A DNA stretch of 64,000 bases from Cohnella terricola (GCF_007786475.1 NZ_VNJJ01000001.1:62001-126000); one strand, 5' to 3'; positions 7,924 to 18,581 are shown, counted from the first letter of the stretch. Numbers and translations: made by a program. Notes: a model not told the origin generated them from the sequence alone.

Positions 7924-10377
7924 ATGATCAAATCCAAATATAGATGGGTGATGCCCTCGGCAGAGGAACATCTCGTCGCGAAGTTATCCGAGGAACTGCG
8001 GATCGACCGATTGTGCGCCGGCGTGCTGGCAGGACGGGGATGGACATCATTAGAGGAAACGGCGTCGTTTCTCAAGCCGGATGCTGATCGCTTGACGGAT
8101 CCATTCGAGATGAAAGGGATGGCCGCGGCTGTAGATCGGATTCGCCACGCGTTGCGGGAAGGCGAGAAGATTCGCGTGTACGGCGATTACGACGCCGATG
8201 GCGTCACGTCGACGGCGCTTATGGTCCGACTATTGACGTCGCTCGGCGCAAATTACGATACCTATATTCCCCATCGGAGCCGGGAAGGATATGGGCTTAA
8301 TCTTGCCGCGATCGACTTGGCCGCGGAAGCGGGGGTGCGGCTTCTAGTTACGGTGGACAACGGGATTAGCGCGGTCGAGCAGATCGCCTATGCGTCGAGG
8401 CTTGGCATCGATGTGGTCGTAACCGATCACCACGAACCTCCCGAAACGCTGCCGGAAGCGATCGCGCTCGTTAATCCGAAGCAAAAAGATTGCCCTTATC
8501 CTTTTAAGGGACTGTGCGGCGCGGGCGTCGTGTTTAAGCTGGCGCATGCGATGCTCGGGCGTTCCGTACTGGAATATGCGGACCTGGCCGCGATCGGGAC
8601 GATCGCGGACTTAATGCCGCTGACCGGAGAGAACCGGATCATTGCGCGGCTGGGTCTGGAACAGCTCAGGAGCCGACCGATCGCGGGAATCAGGGCGTTG
8701 ACCAAGGCGTCGGGAATAAAGCCGGAAGATTTGACTAGCGGACGGATCGCCTTCTCTCTTGCTCCTAGATTAAACGCAGGCGGTCGGCTCGAGCATGCGG
8801 ATAGCGCGCTTCGGCTTCTTACGGCGGCCACGGACGAAGAAGCGGATGTCTATGCGGCGGAACTGGATCGGCTGAATGGGGAGAGGCAAGCTCTTGTCGA
8901 GCAAACTTTCGAAGAAGCGGATGGATTATGGAGGAGCATGCGAGAAACCGACGGGTTTGTCGCCAGGCATGCGATCGTACTGGCGAAAGAAGGCTGGAAC
9001 GCGGGAATCGCCGGATTGGTCGCCTCCAGATTCGTGGAAAAGTATTATCTCCCCGCTGTTATTCTAGCGACGGATGCGGGGACCGGTTTGTGCAAAGGCT
9101 CCGCACGCTCGATCGACGGCTTCGATTTGTATGCCGCGCTGACCGAATGCGCGGAATGGATGGAGCATTTCGGAGGGCATCAAGCGGCGGCGGGGCTGAC
9201 CATGAAGCGGGTTCACGTCGCCGAGCTTGCCGCCCGCCTCGACCGGATCGCTCAGGATCGAATAAGTCAGGACGATTGGCAGCCGAAGAGACGCATCGAT
9301 CTTAGCGTCTCGCTGTCAGACGTTACGCTTAATGCGGTAGACCAGCTCGCGCGGCTCGAACCGTTCGGAAGCGGTAATCCGACGCCCCGGATCGCTATTG
9401 GCAATTTACGAATAAGAGACAGCCGGACGATGGGCAAAGAGAGCAAACATCTGCGCTTGACCGTCGAGCAGTCCGGGACGTCGATCGAAGTCGTAGCGTT
9501 CGGGATGGGAGCGCATTGCGACCGACTTCCACCGGGAATGCGAATCGATCTGCTTGGGGAACTGACAGTGAACGAGTGGAACGGCAACCGCAAAGCGCAA
9601 GTGATGTTCCAGGACTATCGCTCGGAAGATTTGCTATTCAAAGATCGACGTCACGAAAAGGACCCCTTAGCGGCGTTGGATCTGCTCGTTAGCGAAGGGG
9701 CGTCGGACCTAGTTGTCGTATGCGCGTCCCAGACGGGGTACAGGGAGGCCATGCATAGATTCGGCACGACGGGGGTGCCGATCGGGTTGTATTCCGATAT
9801 GGAAGATGATCCGTTAACGAATGCCGAGACAGCTGCTGCGGCCGAGCGGGATCCGGCAACGGCTTCCGCATCCGAACAGGAACGCAGTCATCTGGTGCTG
9901 ATCGGGTTGCCCGATGATGAGCAGGGATTACGAAGCTTAAAAGCGTGGCTGCTTCCGGAACGTGGTCTGGAACTCGTCACCGTTCTCCCGGATCGGACCT
10001 CGGAAACTTTCAAAGACGAAAAACAGCTTTTATTTCCCGATCGCAAGCATTTTGCCGAAGTGTACTCGATGTGCTTAAAGCGCGGAGAATGGCTCGACAA
10101 TCCCGACGGTTTCCAGCAAGAGACCGCGTTGCAGACAGGCTGGCCGCTCGCGACGGTTCGGATGATGCACGAGGTATTCGCCGAGCTTGGGTTCATTGCC
10201 GCGTCCGGCGCCTCGCGGAAAGTGGTCAATAACCCGACTCGAAAGCCGTTGGAAGAGTCGGCCCGTTACCGCAAAGCCCGCGAGATTCACGAAGCGAAAC
10301 GGCTGCCCGTGCTGTCGACGGACGAGTTGCATCGATGGCTGCAATCCTGCCATAACGCGAAGCCGCAGAATGCATGA
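7924..10377 (+). CDS. recJ: Single-stranded-DNA-specific exonuclease RecJ
   Basis: RecJ degrades single-stranded DNA 5' to 3' in recombination and mismatch/base-excision repair. The 817-residue product has the DHH phosphoesterase motifs: DYDADGVTS near residue 87, VTVDNG near 142, TDHHEP near 168, the DHHA1 motif FGGHQAAAGLT near 417, then an OB-fold region and the extra C-terminal domain found in Bacillales RecJ. ATG at 7924 follows GAAGGGG; an in-frame opening 46 codons upstream overlaps the end of the CDF gene and has no ribosome site. Upstream of apt and relA as in Bacillus. Confidence 0.96.
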   Translation: MIKSKYRWVMPSAEEHLVAKLSEELRIDRLCAGVLAGRGWTSLEETASFLKPDADRLTDPFEMKGMAAAVDRIRHALREGEKIRVYGDYDADGVTSTALMVRLLTSLGANYDTYIPHRSREGYGLNLAAIDLAAEAGVRLLVTVDNGISAVEQIAYASRLGIDVVVTDHHEPPETLPEAIALVNPKQKDCPYPFKGLCGAGVVFKLAHAMLGRSVLEYADLAAIGTIADLMPLTGENRIIARLGLEQLRSRPIAGIRALTKASGIKPEDLTSGRIAFSLAPRLNAGGRLEHADSALRLLTAATDEEADVYAAELDRLNGERQALVEQTFEEADGLWRSMRETDGFVARHAIVLAKEGWNAGIAGLVASRFVEKYYLPAVILATDAGTGLCKGSARSIDGFDLYAALTECAEWMEHFGGHQAAAGLTMKRVHVAELAARLDRIAQDRISQDDWQPKRRIDLSVSLSDVTLNAVDQLARLEPFGSGNPTPRIAIGNLRIRDSRTMGKESKHLRLTVEQSGTSIEVVAFGMGAHCDRLPPGMRIDLLGELTVNEWNGNRKAQVMFQDYRSEDLLFKDRRHEKDPLAALDLLVSEGASDLVVVCASQTGYREAMHRFGTTGVPIGLYSDMEDDPLTNAETAAAAERDPATASASEQERSHLVLIGLPDDEQGLRSLKAWLLPERGLELVTVLPDRTSETFKDEKQLLFPDRKHFAEVYSMCLKRGEWLDNPDGFQQETALQTGWPLATVRMMHEVFAELGFIAASGASRKVVNNPTRKPLEESARYRKAREIHEAKRLPVLSTDELHRWLQSCHNAKPQNA

Positions 10378-10488
10378 TCATGCCGTTCCCTGCATGCTCG
10401 ATTTCCAAGCTAGCCAAAGACCGATCAAAAAGTGTATAATGCTTTTCGTGACCGAGAACGCTCAGGTTCATCCTTATGAAGGAGTATG

Positions 10489-11010
10489 ATGATAGCCGTG
10501 AATTTTAAAGACTACATTCGGGTTATTCCCGATTTTCCGCAACCGGGCATCCGGTTTAAGGATATTACAACATTGCTGAAGGACGGCCCGGCATATCGTG
10601 CTGCCATTGACGCGCTTAAAGAACTCGTGAAAGATAAAGAAATCGATCTGATCGCCGGACCCGAAGCCCGCGGTTTCGTGATAGGCGCTCCGCTCGCGCT
10701 TGCGCTCGGCGTCGGTTTCGTGCCGATCCGCAAAAGCGGGAAGCTGCCAGGAGAGACTGTAGAGGCGGCTTACGATCTGGAATACGGCAAAGACCGTCTC
10801 GCCATTCACAGCGACTCGATCACACCCGGACAAAAAATTCTAATCGCCGACGATCTGCTCGCCACTGGCGGAACGATCGCGACGTCGATCGATTTGATTC
10901 ACCAGCTCGGGGGAGAGATCGTGGGCGCTGCGTTCTTGATCGAGTTGAGTTATTTGAGCGGACGCGACAAGCTGCAAGGCATCGACGTCGCTTCGCTTAT
11001 GACGTACTGA
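10489..11010 (+). CDS. apt: Adenine phosphoribosyltransferase
   Basis: Converts adenine and PRPP to AMP (purine salvage). About 170 residues; the PRPP-binding loop [14 protein letters not shown] and the [15 protein letters not shown] segment are both present. Start is uncertain: GAAGGAG at 10478-10484 is 4 bases from ATG 10489 and 13 from GTG 10498, while homologues begin close to MNFKDYIRV, which favours the GTG. A TATAAT at 10435-10440 with a poor -35 may be its promoter. A terminator follows. Confidence 0.95.
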   Translation: MIAVNFKDYIRVIPDFPQPGIRFKDITTLLKDGPAYRAAIDALKELVKDKEIDLIAGPEARGFVIGAPLALALGVGFVPIRKSGKLPGETVEAAYDLEYGKDRLAIHSDSITPGQKILIADDLLATGGTIATSIDLIHQLGGEIVGAAFLIELSYLSGRDKLQGIDVASLMTY

Positions 11011-11025
11011 TCGAACTTCTTGATG

Positions 11026-11069
11026 AAAAGACATCCGATAATCCGACGGTTATCGGTATGTCTTTTTTT
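11026..11069 (+). terminator. Rho-independent terminator after apt
   Basis: AAGACATCCGATAA and TTATCGGTATGTCTT form a stem, followed by seven T. It separates apt from relA. Confidence 0.88.
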
Positions 11070-11100
11070 GTTGTTGGCCTTCCGCGACAATCCGCCAAGG

Positions 11101-11130
11101 TTGACGATTCCCGCCGCGAAGAGGCATAAT
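11101..11130 (+). promoter_or_regulatory. Sigma-A promoter for relA
   Basis: TTGACG at 11101-11106, an 18-base spacer, CATAAT at 11125-11130; about 60 bases before the relA start. Confidence 0.6.
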
Positions 11131-11189
11131 GATAGCAATAACTTCAGGGGAAAATTCCGGCGTAAGGCGCCGGCGGAAAGGAATTCGGC

Positions 11190-13382
11190 ATGGGCATGGA
11201 GCTGCTTCTCGAGAAAGCATCTACGTATATGAAGGAACAAGATTTGCAGAAGATTCGGGACGCTTACGAATTTGCCGAAGAAGCGCATCGCGGTCAAGTT
11301 CGCAAATCGGGCGAGCCCTATATTTTACATCCCGTGGCCGTTGCTGAAATATGCATGGGGATGCAGATGGACGTCGTCACGGTGATGGCGGCGCTGCTGC
11401 ATGACGTTGTCGAAGATACGAACGTGACGCTCGACGACTTGCGCGAACGGTTCGGAGAGACGCTTGCCGGGCTTGTCGACGGGTTGACCAAACTCGAACG
11501 GATCCAGTTTCAATCGAAGGAAGAACAACAGAACGAGAATTATCGCAAAATGTTCGTGGCAATGGCCAACGATATACGCGTGATTTTGATTAAATTGGCC
11601 GACCGTCTCCATAATATGCGCACGCTCAAGTTCCAATCGGAAGAAAGCCAAAGGCGCATCGCGCACGAAACGTTGGAGATTTTCTGTCCGATCGCCCACC
11701 GGCTCGGGATCAGCGCAATCAAATGGGAGATGGAGGATATCGCCCTTCGATTCCTGAACCCGCAGCAATATTACCGGATCGCGCATCTGATGAAGATGAA
11801 GCGGACCGAGCGCGAGCAGCATATCGCCGAACTGATCGAGAAAATCCGCGAGAAGCTCGAGGAGATGGGCATCCAGGGCGATATTTCGGGACGTCCGAAA
11901 CATATCTACAGCATCTACAAAAAGATGATGTCCCGCAACAAGCAATTCAACGAAATCTACGATTTGCTTGCGATTCGGATATTGGTAGACAACGTGAAGG
12001 ACTGTTATGCCACGCTTGGCATTATCCATACGTTGTGGAAACCGATGCCGGGACGTTTCAAAGACTATATCGCTATGCCGAAAGCGAATATGTATCAATC
12101 TTTGCATACGACGATCGTGGGATCTACGGGCGAGCCTACGGAGGTACAGATACGGACATGGGAGATGCACCGTACGAGCGAGATCGGCATCGCCGCCCAC
12201 TGGGCGTATAAAGACGGCAATTCGGCGGGAGTCGTGCCGGGCAGCTTCGGGGATAAGATGAATTGGTTCCGCGAAATCATCGAGCTGCAGCAAGAAACGC
12301 GCGATGCGGCGGAGTTCATGGAATCGCTGAAAATGGACTTTTTCACCGATCTCGTGTTCGTGTTCACGCCGAAAGGGGAAGTGTTCGAACTTCCGGCCGG
12401 ATCCGTTCCGCTAGACTTCGCTTATCGCGTCCATACCGAGGTCGGGAACCGAACGATCGGAGCCAAAGTGAACGGGCGTATCGTTCCGCTTGACCATAAG
12501 CTGAAAACCGGAGATATTGTCGAAATATTAACATCCAAGCACTCCTACGGTCCTAGCCAGGACTGGCTTAAGGTCGCACAATCGTCCCATACGAGAAGCA
12601 AAATCCGTCAATGGTTCAAGAAAGAGAAACGTGAAGAAAGTGTCGAAAAAGGTCGTGAGCTGCTTGAACGGGAATTGAAGCGGCTGGGCCTCGAGACTCA
12701 TGAGTGGATGTCGGACGACAAGCTGCTGGACGCGGCGAAGAAATTCACGTTTAACGACGTGGAGGACATGCTGTCGGCGATTGGCTTTGGCGGCATTACG
12801 GCGGCTCAGATCTGCACAAAGCTGACGGAGAAGCTGCGTAAAGAGACGGAAGAAGCGCAGCAAATCCAGCTCACGACGGAAGTCAAGGAGATGAAGGCGC
12901 CGGCTTCAGCTACAGAGAAGAAGCGTCCTACACACGGAGTCAGCGTGAAGGGCGTGGATAATCTGCTAGTCCGGTTCGCGCGTTGCTGCAATCCCGTCCC
13001 GGGAGACGATATTATCGGTTATATTACGCGTGGCCGCGGCGTGTCGGTGCACCGAACCGACTGTCCGAATATCCCGACTGGGGAAGACGGGGAAGAAGCG
13101 GCGCGCGTCATCGAGGTCGAGTGGGAAAACTCGGTGGAGGCCAATTACAGCGTCGAGATCGAAATTCTCGGCCATGATCGCCGCGGGTTGCTCAACGAGG
13201 TGCTCCAAGCGGTCTCGGAGAGCAAGACGAACATTTCCGCCGTTTCCGGACGTTCCGACAAGAACAAGTTGGCGATTATGCATATGACGATTTTGATCCG
13301 CAATAAGGATCATCTCCAGTCGGTCGTGGATAAGATCAAGCGTGTCAAAGATATTTTTTCCGTGCAGCGGAATATGCAATAG
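11190..13382 (+). CDS. relA: Bifunctional (p)ppGpp synthetase/hydrolase
   Basis: Makes and degrades the alarmone (p)ppGpp in the stringent response. The 730-residue protein has a full set of long RSH domains: HD hydrolase with HDVVEDT at about residue 71, synthetase domain with RPKHIYSIYKKM near 233, TGS domain near 388-450, a CC/zinc-finger-type region with RFARCCNPVPGDD near 594, and a C-terminal ACT domain from about 655. The intact HDxxED motif means the hydrolase half should be active, so this is the bifunctional Rel type. ATG 11190 follows GGAAAGGA by 8 bases. Confidence 0.96.
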   Translation: MGMELLLEKASTYMKEQDLQKIRDAYEFAEEAHRGQVRKSGEPYILHPVAVAEICMGMQMDVVTVMAALLHDVVEDTNVTLDDLRERFGETLAGLVDGLTKLERIQFQSKEEQQNENYRKMFVAMANDIRVILIKLADRLHNMRTLKFQSEESQRRIAHETLEIFCPIAHRLGISAIKWEMEDIALRFLNPQQYYRIAHLMKMKRTEREQHIAELIEKIREKLEEMGIQGDISGRPKHIYSIYKKMMSRNKQFNEIYDLLAIRILVDNVKDCYATLGIIHTLWKPMPGRFKDYIAMPKANMYQSLHTTIVGSTGEPTEVQIRTWEMHRTSEIGIAAHWAYKDGNSAGVVPGSFGDKMNWFREIIELQQETRDAAEFMESLKMDFFTDLVFVFTPKGEVFELPAGSVPLDFAYRVHTEVGNRTIGAKVNGRIVPLDHKLKTGDIVEILTSKHSYGPSQDWLKVAQSSHTRSKIRQWFKKEKREESVEKGRELLERELKRLGLETHEWMSDDKLLDAAKKFTFNDVEDMLSAIGFGGITAAQICTKLTEKLRKETEEAQQIQLTTEVKEMKAPASATEKKRPTHGVSVKGVDNLLVRFARCCNPVPGDDIIGYITRGRGVSVHRTDCPNIPTGEDGEEAARVIEVEWENSVEANYSVEIEILGHDRRGLLNEVLQAVSESKTNISAVSGRSDKNKLAIMHMTILIRNKDHLQSVVDKIKRVKDIFSVQRNMQ

Positions 13383-13413
13383 AACCGTTGGTTTATGATG
13401 GGAGAAGCAGAAC

Positions 13414-13860
13414 ATGAAAGTAGTCGTGCAACGGGCGTCCGAAGCCCGGGTGACCGTGGACGACAGCGTCGTCGGCGAGATCGGCAAGGGATTGATGCTG
13501 CTGGTTGGCGTCGGTCAGGAGGATACGGAGCAGGATTTGATTTGGATGGCGGACAAGCTGGCGGGTCTCCGAATCTTCGAAGACGAATCGGGTAAGATGA
13601 ACTTGTCGGTCGAAGATGTGAAGGGCGATATTTTGTCTGTATCCCAGTTTACGTTATTCGGCGATTGCCGTAAGGGCAAGCGGCCGAATTTCATGGGCGC
13701 GGCCAGACCGGAGCTTGCCGAAGAACTGTACGAGAAGTTTAACGAACGATTGCGTGGACGGGGATTGCGCGTGGAAACCGGGAAGTTCGGGGCGATGATG
13801 GACGTGGCTCTCGTGAACGACGGCCCGGTCACTTTGATCTTGGACAGCCGCAGCGTTTAA
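13414..13860 (+). CDS. dtd: D-aminoacyl-tRNA deacylase
   Basis: Removes D-amino acids (and mischarged glycine) from tRNA. 148 residues, the usual length. The two family motifs are present: [17 protein letters not shown] near residue 77 and [11 protein letters not shown] near the C-terminus (GxP-type motif that rejects L-amino acids). ATG 13414 lies behind GGGAG. It follows relA by 31 bases and probably shares its transcript, as in Bacillus. Confidence 0.95.
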   Translation: MKVVVQRASEARVTVDDSVVGEIGKGLMLLVGVGQEDTEQDLIWMADKLAGLRIFEDESGKMNLSVEDVKGDILSVSQFTLFGDCRKGKRPNFMGAARPELAEELYEKFNERLRGRGLRVETGKFGAMMDVALVNDGPVTLILDSRSV

Positions 13861-13925
13861 CGAAGGCGCGTATTGGAAAAACTACATGTCAAAATCCAGC
13901 GTGTGAAAAGGCGGGAGATGGCGAC

Positions 13926-14108
13926 ATGAGACAATCGCGCAAAGAAAAAACGACGGAATGGTTAATGCGGGAAGGTTTAATGCCGGAACGCCGTGAAGCG
14001 ATGGCGTTATCCGATCGGATCGGCATGGAACTAGGCGGCGATCTGGGCGCCGGACCGGCTGCGGGCGGGGCTAATGGCAGACGCCATTCTCCTGGCGGCC
14101 GGGGATAA
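13926..14108 (+). CDS. Small unrecognised protein, 60 residues
   Basis: Short frame with a good ribosome site (GCGGGAG, 9 bases before ATG). It encodes a charged N-terminal half (MRQSRKEKTTEWLMREGLM) and a glycine/arginine-rich tail. I do not recognise it. It lies 65 bases after dtd on the same strand. Support is limited to the ribosome site and spacing; the glycine-rich tail looks like ordinary GC-rich composition, so it may be spurious. Confidence 0.4.
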   Translation: MRQSRKEKTTEWLMREGLMPERREAMALSDRIGMELGGDLGAGPAAGGANGRRHSPGGRG

Positions 14109-14258
14109 GCGATTGTCTGATTTTCGCCATTGTTCGACAGGAATCGCTGAGAATCCGCTTTCTATTTTGTAATGAAACTGTAATCTGATTTACACGATCG
14201 TTTAAACTTAATCGACTAATCTATAGACGACCCCCTTTTTCAATATATACAATCATTG

Positions 14259-14286
14259 AACCTGTCGACGTTGACAGGTTATTTTC
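14259..14286 (+). terminator. Probable terminator of the relA-dtd unit
   Basis: Eight-base inverted repeat AACCTGTC / GACAGGTT followed by ATTTTCTTTC. It lies just before the hisS promoter and so would close the upstream unit. Confidence 0.55.
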
Positions 14287-14315
14287 TTTCTAGCGGCTTT
14301 TTGACAAGCGGTTGC

Positions 14316-14344
14316 TTGACAGGCCTTCGGCAACAGACTACAAT
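14316..14344 (+). promoter_or_regulatory. Sigma-A promoter of the hisS T-box transcript
   Basis: Consensus TTGACA at 14316-14321, 17-base spacer, TACAAT at 14339-14344. A second TTGACA at 14301-14306 is too far from this -10 box to be used with it. Confidence 0.8.
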
Positions 14345-14350
14345 AAATAA

Positions 14351-14672
14351 CAATTGAATTTGCCTTAGATTCGATGACGGGAGCAGTACTCCGGCCCCAC
14401 GCCCACAGAGAGGAAAGCCTTTAGGCTGCAAGCTTTCCGGCGATGAACGGACGAACGACACCTCCGAGAACCCGATGTGAACTTTTCCGGCTGGCGATGC
14501 CGACGGAATCAGTAGCATTGCGGCGCGGCCGAGCGTTAACCGGTTTAAGAGCAAGCCGAGGACCGGAAGGGAACGGCTTGAATGACGGGTGGCACCGCGG
14601 GAGCATATCAAGCACGCTCTCGTCCCTGACGATCGTTACGATCGTTACGTGGACGAGGGCTTTTTTAATGGG
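14351..14672 (+). promoter_or_regulatory. T-box riboswitch controlling hisS-aspS, histidine specifier
   Basis: Leader RNA that senses uncharged tRNA and prevents early termination. The T-box core GGGTGGCACCGCGG is at 14587-14600, followed by a terminator stem (GCTCTCGTCC against GGACGAGGGC, 14616-14660) and a T-run to 14666. Stem I landmarks are AGAGAGGAAAGC (about 14406-14418) and GGCTGCAAGC (about 14424-14433). In the position of the specifier loop, CGACACCTCCGAG contains CAC at 14459-14461, a histidine codon, which fits the gene downstream. The specifier position is an inference from the landmarks. Confidence 0.9.
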
Positions 14673-14694
14673 TTGAAAAAGGAGTGAAACGACA

Positions 14695-15975
14695 ATGAGT
14701 TTTCAGAAACCTCCAGGGACGCAGGACATTATGCCCGGCAGCACCGAGTTGTGGCAATACGTAGAGAATACGGCTCGCGATATCTGCCGCCGCTACGGAT
14801 TCGGAGAAATCCGCACGCCGATCTTCGAAGCAACGGAATTGTTCAAGCGGGGAGTCGGAGAAACGACGGACATCGTCGAGAAAGAAATGTATACGTTCGA
14901 AGACCGCGGCAAGCGCAGCATGACACTGCGTCCGGAAGGAACCGCGGGCGTTGTCCGCTCGTACGTGGAAAACAAGCTTTACGGAGAGCCGGACGTCTCC
15001 AAGCTTTACTACATTGGACCTATGTTCCGCTATGAGCGCGCGCAGGCGGGAAGATACCGGCAGTTTCACCAATTTGGCGTGGAGGCGATCGGTTCGGTCG
15101 ACCCGGCTTTGGACGCGGAGATTATTGCTCTAGGCTACGGCTTCTATCGCGAGCTTGGGCTTCAAGGCGTCACGGTGGACTTGAATTCCGTGGGCACGCC
15201 TGCTGTGAGGGCTGCTTTCCGCGAGAAGCTGCTTGCTTATCTGGAGCCGATGCGGGATAGCTTATGCGACGACTGCAAATCGCGGATGGCACGTAATCCG
15301 CTCAGGGTGCTCGATTGTAAAGTCGATCAAGACAAATTCACGAATGCTCCATCTATTATCGACAGTTTGGACGAGGAATGCGAAGCGCATTTCGCGCGGG
15401 TTCGCGAGTGCTTGGACGAGATGGGCATTCCGTATAACCTGAATTCGCGTCTCGTGCGGGGCCTCGACTATTACACGCATACGGCGTTCGAATACAAGGC
15501 TCAAGGCATCGGCGCGATCGATACGATCGGCGGAGGCGGGCGGTATAACGGACTCGTGGCCGAGATCGGCGGGGACGACAAGCCGGGAGTCGGGTTCGGG
15601 CTCGGCTTGGAAAGAACGCTGCTGCTGTTGGAAAGTCAAGGAATCAAGCCCGATCTGGCAGCTCAGGCCGACGTCTACGTCGTCACGTTGGGCGAACGTG
15701 CGGAGAAAGCGGCGTCTGCTCTTCTGCAGCGTCTGCGCGTTGCGGGAATCGCCGCCGAGCGGGACTACCTCGGGCGCAAGACGAAAGCGCAGTTCAAAGC
15801 GGCAGAACGCAGCGGGGCCAGCTTCGCTGCGGTGCTCGGCGACGATGAGCTAGATCGCGGGGAAATCTCTTTGCGGTCCGTGACGGGCGGAGATCAGCAG
15901 GCCGTCAAGCTGGAAGATCTGGCGAATACGATCAAAAATAAGCTAAAAAGCGAAAAGGGGAATAACCACTCATGA
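14695..15975 (+). CDS. hisS: Histidyl-tRNA synthetase
   Basis: Charges tRNA-His. 426 residues, class II. Motif 2 region reads [19 protein letters not shown] (about residues 112-130), the histidine-specific segment [15 protein letters not shown] is near 258, and the motif 3 glycine run ([15 protein letters not shown]) near 298; a C-terminal anticodon-binding domain follows (about 325-420). ATG 14695 is preceded by AAGGAG. It is the first gene after the T-box leader and its last four bases overlap the aspS start. Confidence 0.97.
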   Translation: MSFQKPPGTQDIMPGSTELWQYVENTARDICRRYGFGEIRTPIFEATELFKRGVGETTDIVEKEMYTFEDRGKRSMTLRPEGTAGVVRSYVENKLYGEPDVSKLYYIGPMFRYERAQAGRYRQFHQFGVEAIGSVDPALDAEIIALGYGFYRELGLQGVTVDLNSVGTPAVRAAFREKLLAYLEPMRDSLCDDCKSRMARNPLRVLDCKVDQDKFTNAPSIIDSLDEECEAHFARVRECLDEMGIPYNLNSRLVRGLDYYTHTAFEYKAQGIGAIDTIGGGGRYNGLVAEIGGDDKPGVGFGLGLERTLLLLESQGIKPDLAAQADVYVVTLGERAEKAASALLQRLRVAGIAAERDYLGRKTKAQFKAAERSGASFAAVLGDDELDRGEISLRSVTGGDQQAVKLEDLANTIKNKLKSEKGNNHS

Positions 15976-17804
15976 TGCTCAAAACGAACGATTGCGGTAC
16001 ACTCACGAAGGAACAGGTCGGCCAGACGGTCGTGCTTAACGGATGGGTACAAGGCTGGCGCGATTTCGGCGGCCTGCTCTTCATCGACCTTCGCGACCGC
16101 TCGGGAATCGTGCAGATCGTCTTTAATCCGGAAATCTCGAAGCAGGCGCTTGAATTTGGCAGCCGCGCTCGCAACGAATACGTGCTTGCCGTCCAAGGCA
16201 AAATCGTCGAACGCGATCCGGAGACGTTTAACCCTAACCTGGCAACTGGCGAGATTGAAATCCAGGTTCAAGAAGTGGAGATTATCAACGCGGCGAAGAC
16301 GCCTCCGTTCCCGATCGAAGACGGCGTTGAAGTCGATGAATCGCTCCGCTTGAAATACCGTTATCTGGACTTGCGCCGTCCGGAGATGCAGAAGACGCTT
16401 CTGCTTCGTTCCAAAGCGACCAAAGTATTCCGTGATTTCCTGGACGATAACGGCTTTATCGACGTCGAAACGCCGATCCTGACCAAGAGCACGCCGGAGG
16501 GCGCGCGCGATTACCTCGTACCGAGCCGGGTTCATCCGGGCGAGTTCTTCGCGTTGCCGCAGTCTCCGCAGCTGTTCAAGCAATTGCTGATGGTCGGCGG
16601 CTTGGAGCGCTACTACCAAGTAGCTCGCTGTTTCCGCGATGAAGACCTTCGCGCGGACCGTCAACCGGAATTTACGCAAGTCGATATCGAGACATCGTTC
16701 TTGTCCCAAGAGCAACTGCTCGGCATGATGGAGCAACTGATGGCTCGTTTATTCCGCGAGACGATCGGCGTCGAGATTCCGACTCCGTTCCAGCGTCTGA
16801 CGTACCATGACGCGATTCATAAATACGGATCCGACAAGCCGGATCTGCGCTTCGGCCTGGAGATCGAAGACGTAACCGATATCGTCAAGGGCAGCGACGT
16901 GAAAGTATTCGCGTCGGTAGCCGCTTCAGGCGGCGTCGTGAAAGCTCTGAACGCCAAAGGCTGCGCAAGCTGGAGCCGCAAGGAGCTCGACGATCTCCAA
17001 CCGTTCGCGGCTCGTTACGGCGGTAAAGGCATCGCTTGGATTACGGTGAAGGATGGCGAATGGCGCGGTCCGATCGTCAAATTCTTCAAGCCGGAAGAGA
17101 TCGCCGCGCTGACGGAACGTCTGAACGTCGAAGAAGGCGACTTGCTGACCTTCTCCGCCGATAAGCTGAAGACGGCTGCGGACGTAATGGGCAATCTGCG
17201 TCTGAAGGTCGGCAAAGAGCTGGGACTGATCGACAATAAAGCGTACAAATTCCTGTGGGTCGTCGACTTCCCGTTGCTTGGCTGGGACGAAGAAGCGAAG
17301 CGCTTCGTCGCCGAGCACCATCCGTTCACCCGCCCAAGAGACGAGGATCTGCCGTTGTTCGACAGCGATCCGGGCGCGATCCGCGCGCAAGCGTACGATA
17401 TCGTGCTGAACGGTTATGAAGTCGGCGGAGGCTCCATGCGGATCTATCGCCGTGAAGTGCAAGAGAAAATGTTCCAGGCGCTCGGCTTCTCGCCTGAGGA
17501 AGCGAAAGAGAAATTCGGCTTCTTCCTCGACGCGTTCGAATACGGCACGCCTCCGCATGGCGGCATCGCATTCGGTCTGGACCGGTTGATCATGCTGCTG
17601 ACAGGTCGCACGAACTTGCGCGAAACGATCGCGTTCCCGAAAACCGCTAGCGCTACGGACTTGTTGACTGACGCTCCGTCTTCTGTCGAGGAACGGCAAT
17701 TGGAAGATCTGCATATTCGTTTGTCCGCGAAAGCGGCTGCGGCACTGGCGAAGAACGAGGCTGACGCCTCCGCGGAAGCTGCTGAGCCGGCCGTACAAGG
17801 CTAA
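15972..17804 (+). CDS. aspS: Aspartyl-tRNA synthetase
   Basis: Class II synthetase of 610 residues, bacterial type with an N-terminal OB-fold anticodon-binding domain (about 1-105), catalytic core with [17 protein letters not shown] near 195 and the [16 protein letters not shown] motif 2 near 220, an inserted GAD domain (about 310-420), and motif 3 [15 protein letters not shown] near 535. The start overlaps the hisS stop as ATGA; a second ATG follows at once, 3 bases on. Coupled translation and the shared T-box leader mean aspS expression should follow histidine tRNA charging. Confidence 0.97.
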   Translation: MMLKTNDCGTLTKEQVGQTVVLNGWVQGWRDFGGLLFIDLRDRSGIVQIVFNPEISKQALEFGSRARNEYVLAVQGKIVERDPETFNPNLATGEIEIQVQEVEIINAAKTPPFPIEDGVEVDESLRLKYRYLDLRRPEMQKTLLLRSKATKVFRDFLDDNGFIDVETPILTKSTPEGARDYLVPSRVHPGEFFALPQSPQLFKQLLMVGGLERYYQVARCFRDEDLRADRQPEFTQVDIETSFLSQEQLLGMMEQLMARLFRETIGVEIPTPFQRLTYHDAIHKYGSDKPDLRFGLEIEDVTDIVKGSDVKVFASVAASGGVVKALNAKGCASWSRKELDDLQPFAARYGGKGIAWITVKDGEWRGPIVKFFKPEEIAALTERLNVEEGDLLTFSADKLKTAADVMGNLRLKVGKELGLIDNKAYKFLWVVDFPLLGWDEEAKRFVAEHHPFTRPRDEDLPLFDSDPGAIRAQAYDIVLNGYEVGGGSMRIYRREVQEKMFQALGFSPEEAKEKFGFFLDAFEYGTPPHGGIAFGLDRLIMLLTGRTNLRETIAFPKTASATDLLTDAPSSVEERQLEDLHIRLSAKAAAALAKNEADASAEAAEPAVQG

Positions 17805-17822
17805 TAGAAGGGGAGAACGACG

Positions 17823-18581
17823 ATGCTGCATCAATTCTCCAGAACGGAACTCGCGATCGGGCCGGAAGGACTGGAGCGTCTGAAAGGCGCTACCGTCGCC
17901 GTGCTTGGAATCGGCGGAGTCGGCGGGATTGCGGCCGAAGCGCTCGCCCGCTCCGGGATCGGCCGAATTATCCTGATCGACAAGGACGTCGTCGACATCA
18001 CGAACATTAACCGTCAGGTCCATGCGTTGACGACTACGGTCGGGCAGCCTAAGGCGGAACTGATGAAGGAACGGATCAAGCTGATCAATCCGGAATGCGA
18101 CGCGATCGCCCTGCGGATGTTCTATACGGAGGAAACGTACGAAGAATTGTTCAAGTTCCCTCTGGATTACGTGATCGACGCTTCGGATACGATCGTCTAC
18201 AAGGTTCACCTCATCAAGCAATGCCTGGCTCGGGGCATTCCCGTCATCTCGAGCATGGGAGCGGCCAACAAGATGGATCCTAGCCGCTTCCAAGTCGCGG
18301 ACATTTCGAAGACGACGGTCGACCCGATCGCTCGCGTCGTGCGCAGAAAGCTACGCGAAGCAGGGATCAAGAAAGGCGTCAAGGTCGTCTTCTCCACCGA
18401 GGAGCCAATTAAGCCGCGAGAAGACGTGACGCAGCGGATCGTGCCGGATACGGCGCCGGAGATCCGCAAAGCCCAGCAGCCGCCTTCCAGCAATGCGTTC
18501 GTACCGCCCGTGGCCGGATTGATCATGGTCAGCGTCGTATTCAAGGATTTGGTGGAAACAGTAGGTCAAAGCCGTGGATGA
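17823..18581 (+). CDS. tcdA: tRNA threonylcarbamoyladenosine dehydratase
   Basis: E1-like enzyme that cyclises the t6A37 modification of tRNA to ct6A. 252 residues with the ThiF/MoeB nucleotide-binding motif GIGGVGGIAAEALARSGIG (about residues 30-48), IDKDVVDITNINRQ near 54, and DASDTIVYKV near 119. ATG 17823 follows GAAGGGGAG. It lies 18 bases after aspS, the same order as in Bacillus. Confidence 0.92.
   Translation: MLHQFSRTELAIGPEGLERLKGATVAVLGIGGVGGIAAEALARSGIGRIILIDKDVVDITNINRQVHALTTTVGQPKAELMKERIKLINPECDAIALRMFYTEETYEELFKFPLDYVIDASDTIVYKVHLIKQCLARGIPVISSMGAANKMDPSRFQVADISKTTVDPIARVVRRKLREAGIKKGVKVVFSTEEPIKPREDVTQRIVPDTAPEIRKAQQPPSSNAFVPPVAGLIMVSVVFKDLVETVGQSRG

Noticed and set aside
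14301-14306. Second hisS promoter from the first TTGACA
   Set aside because: It is 32 bases from TACAAT and has no other -10 box at 16-18 bases.
16926-18293. 455-residue minus-strand frame opposite aspS and tcdA
   Set aside because: It is the antisense shadow of GC-rich coding sequence; two well-conserved genes occupy the plus strand.
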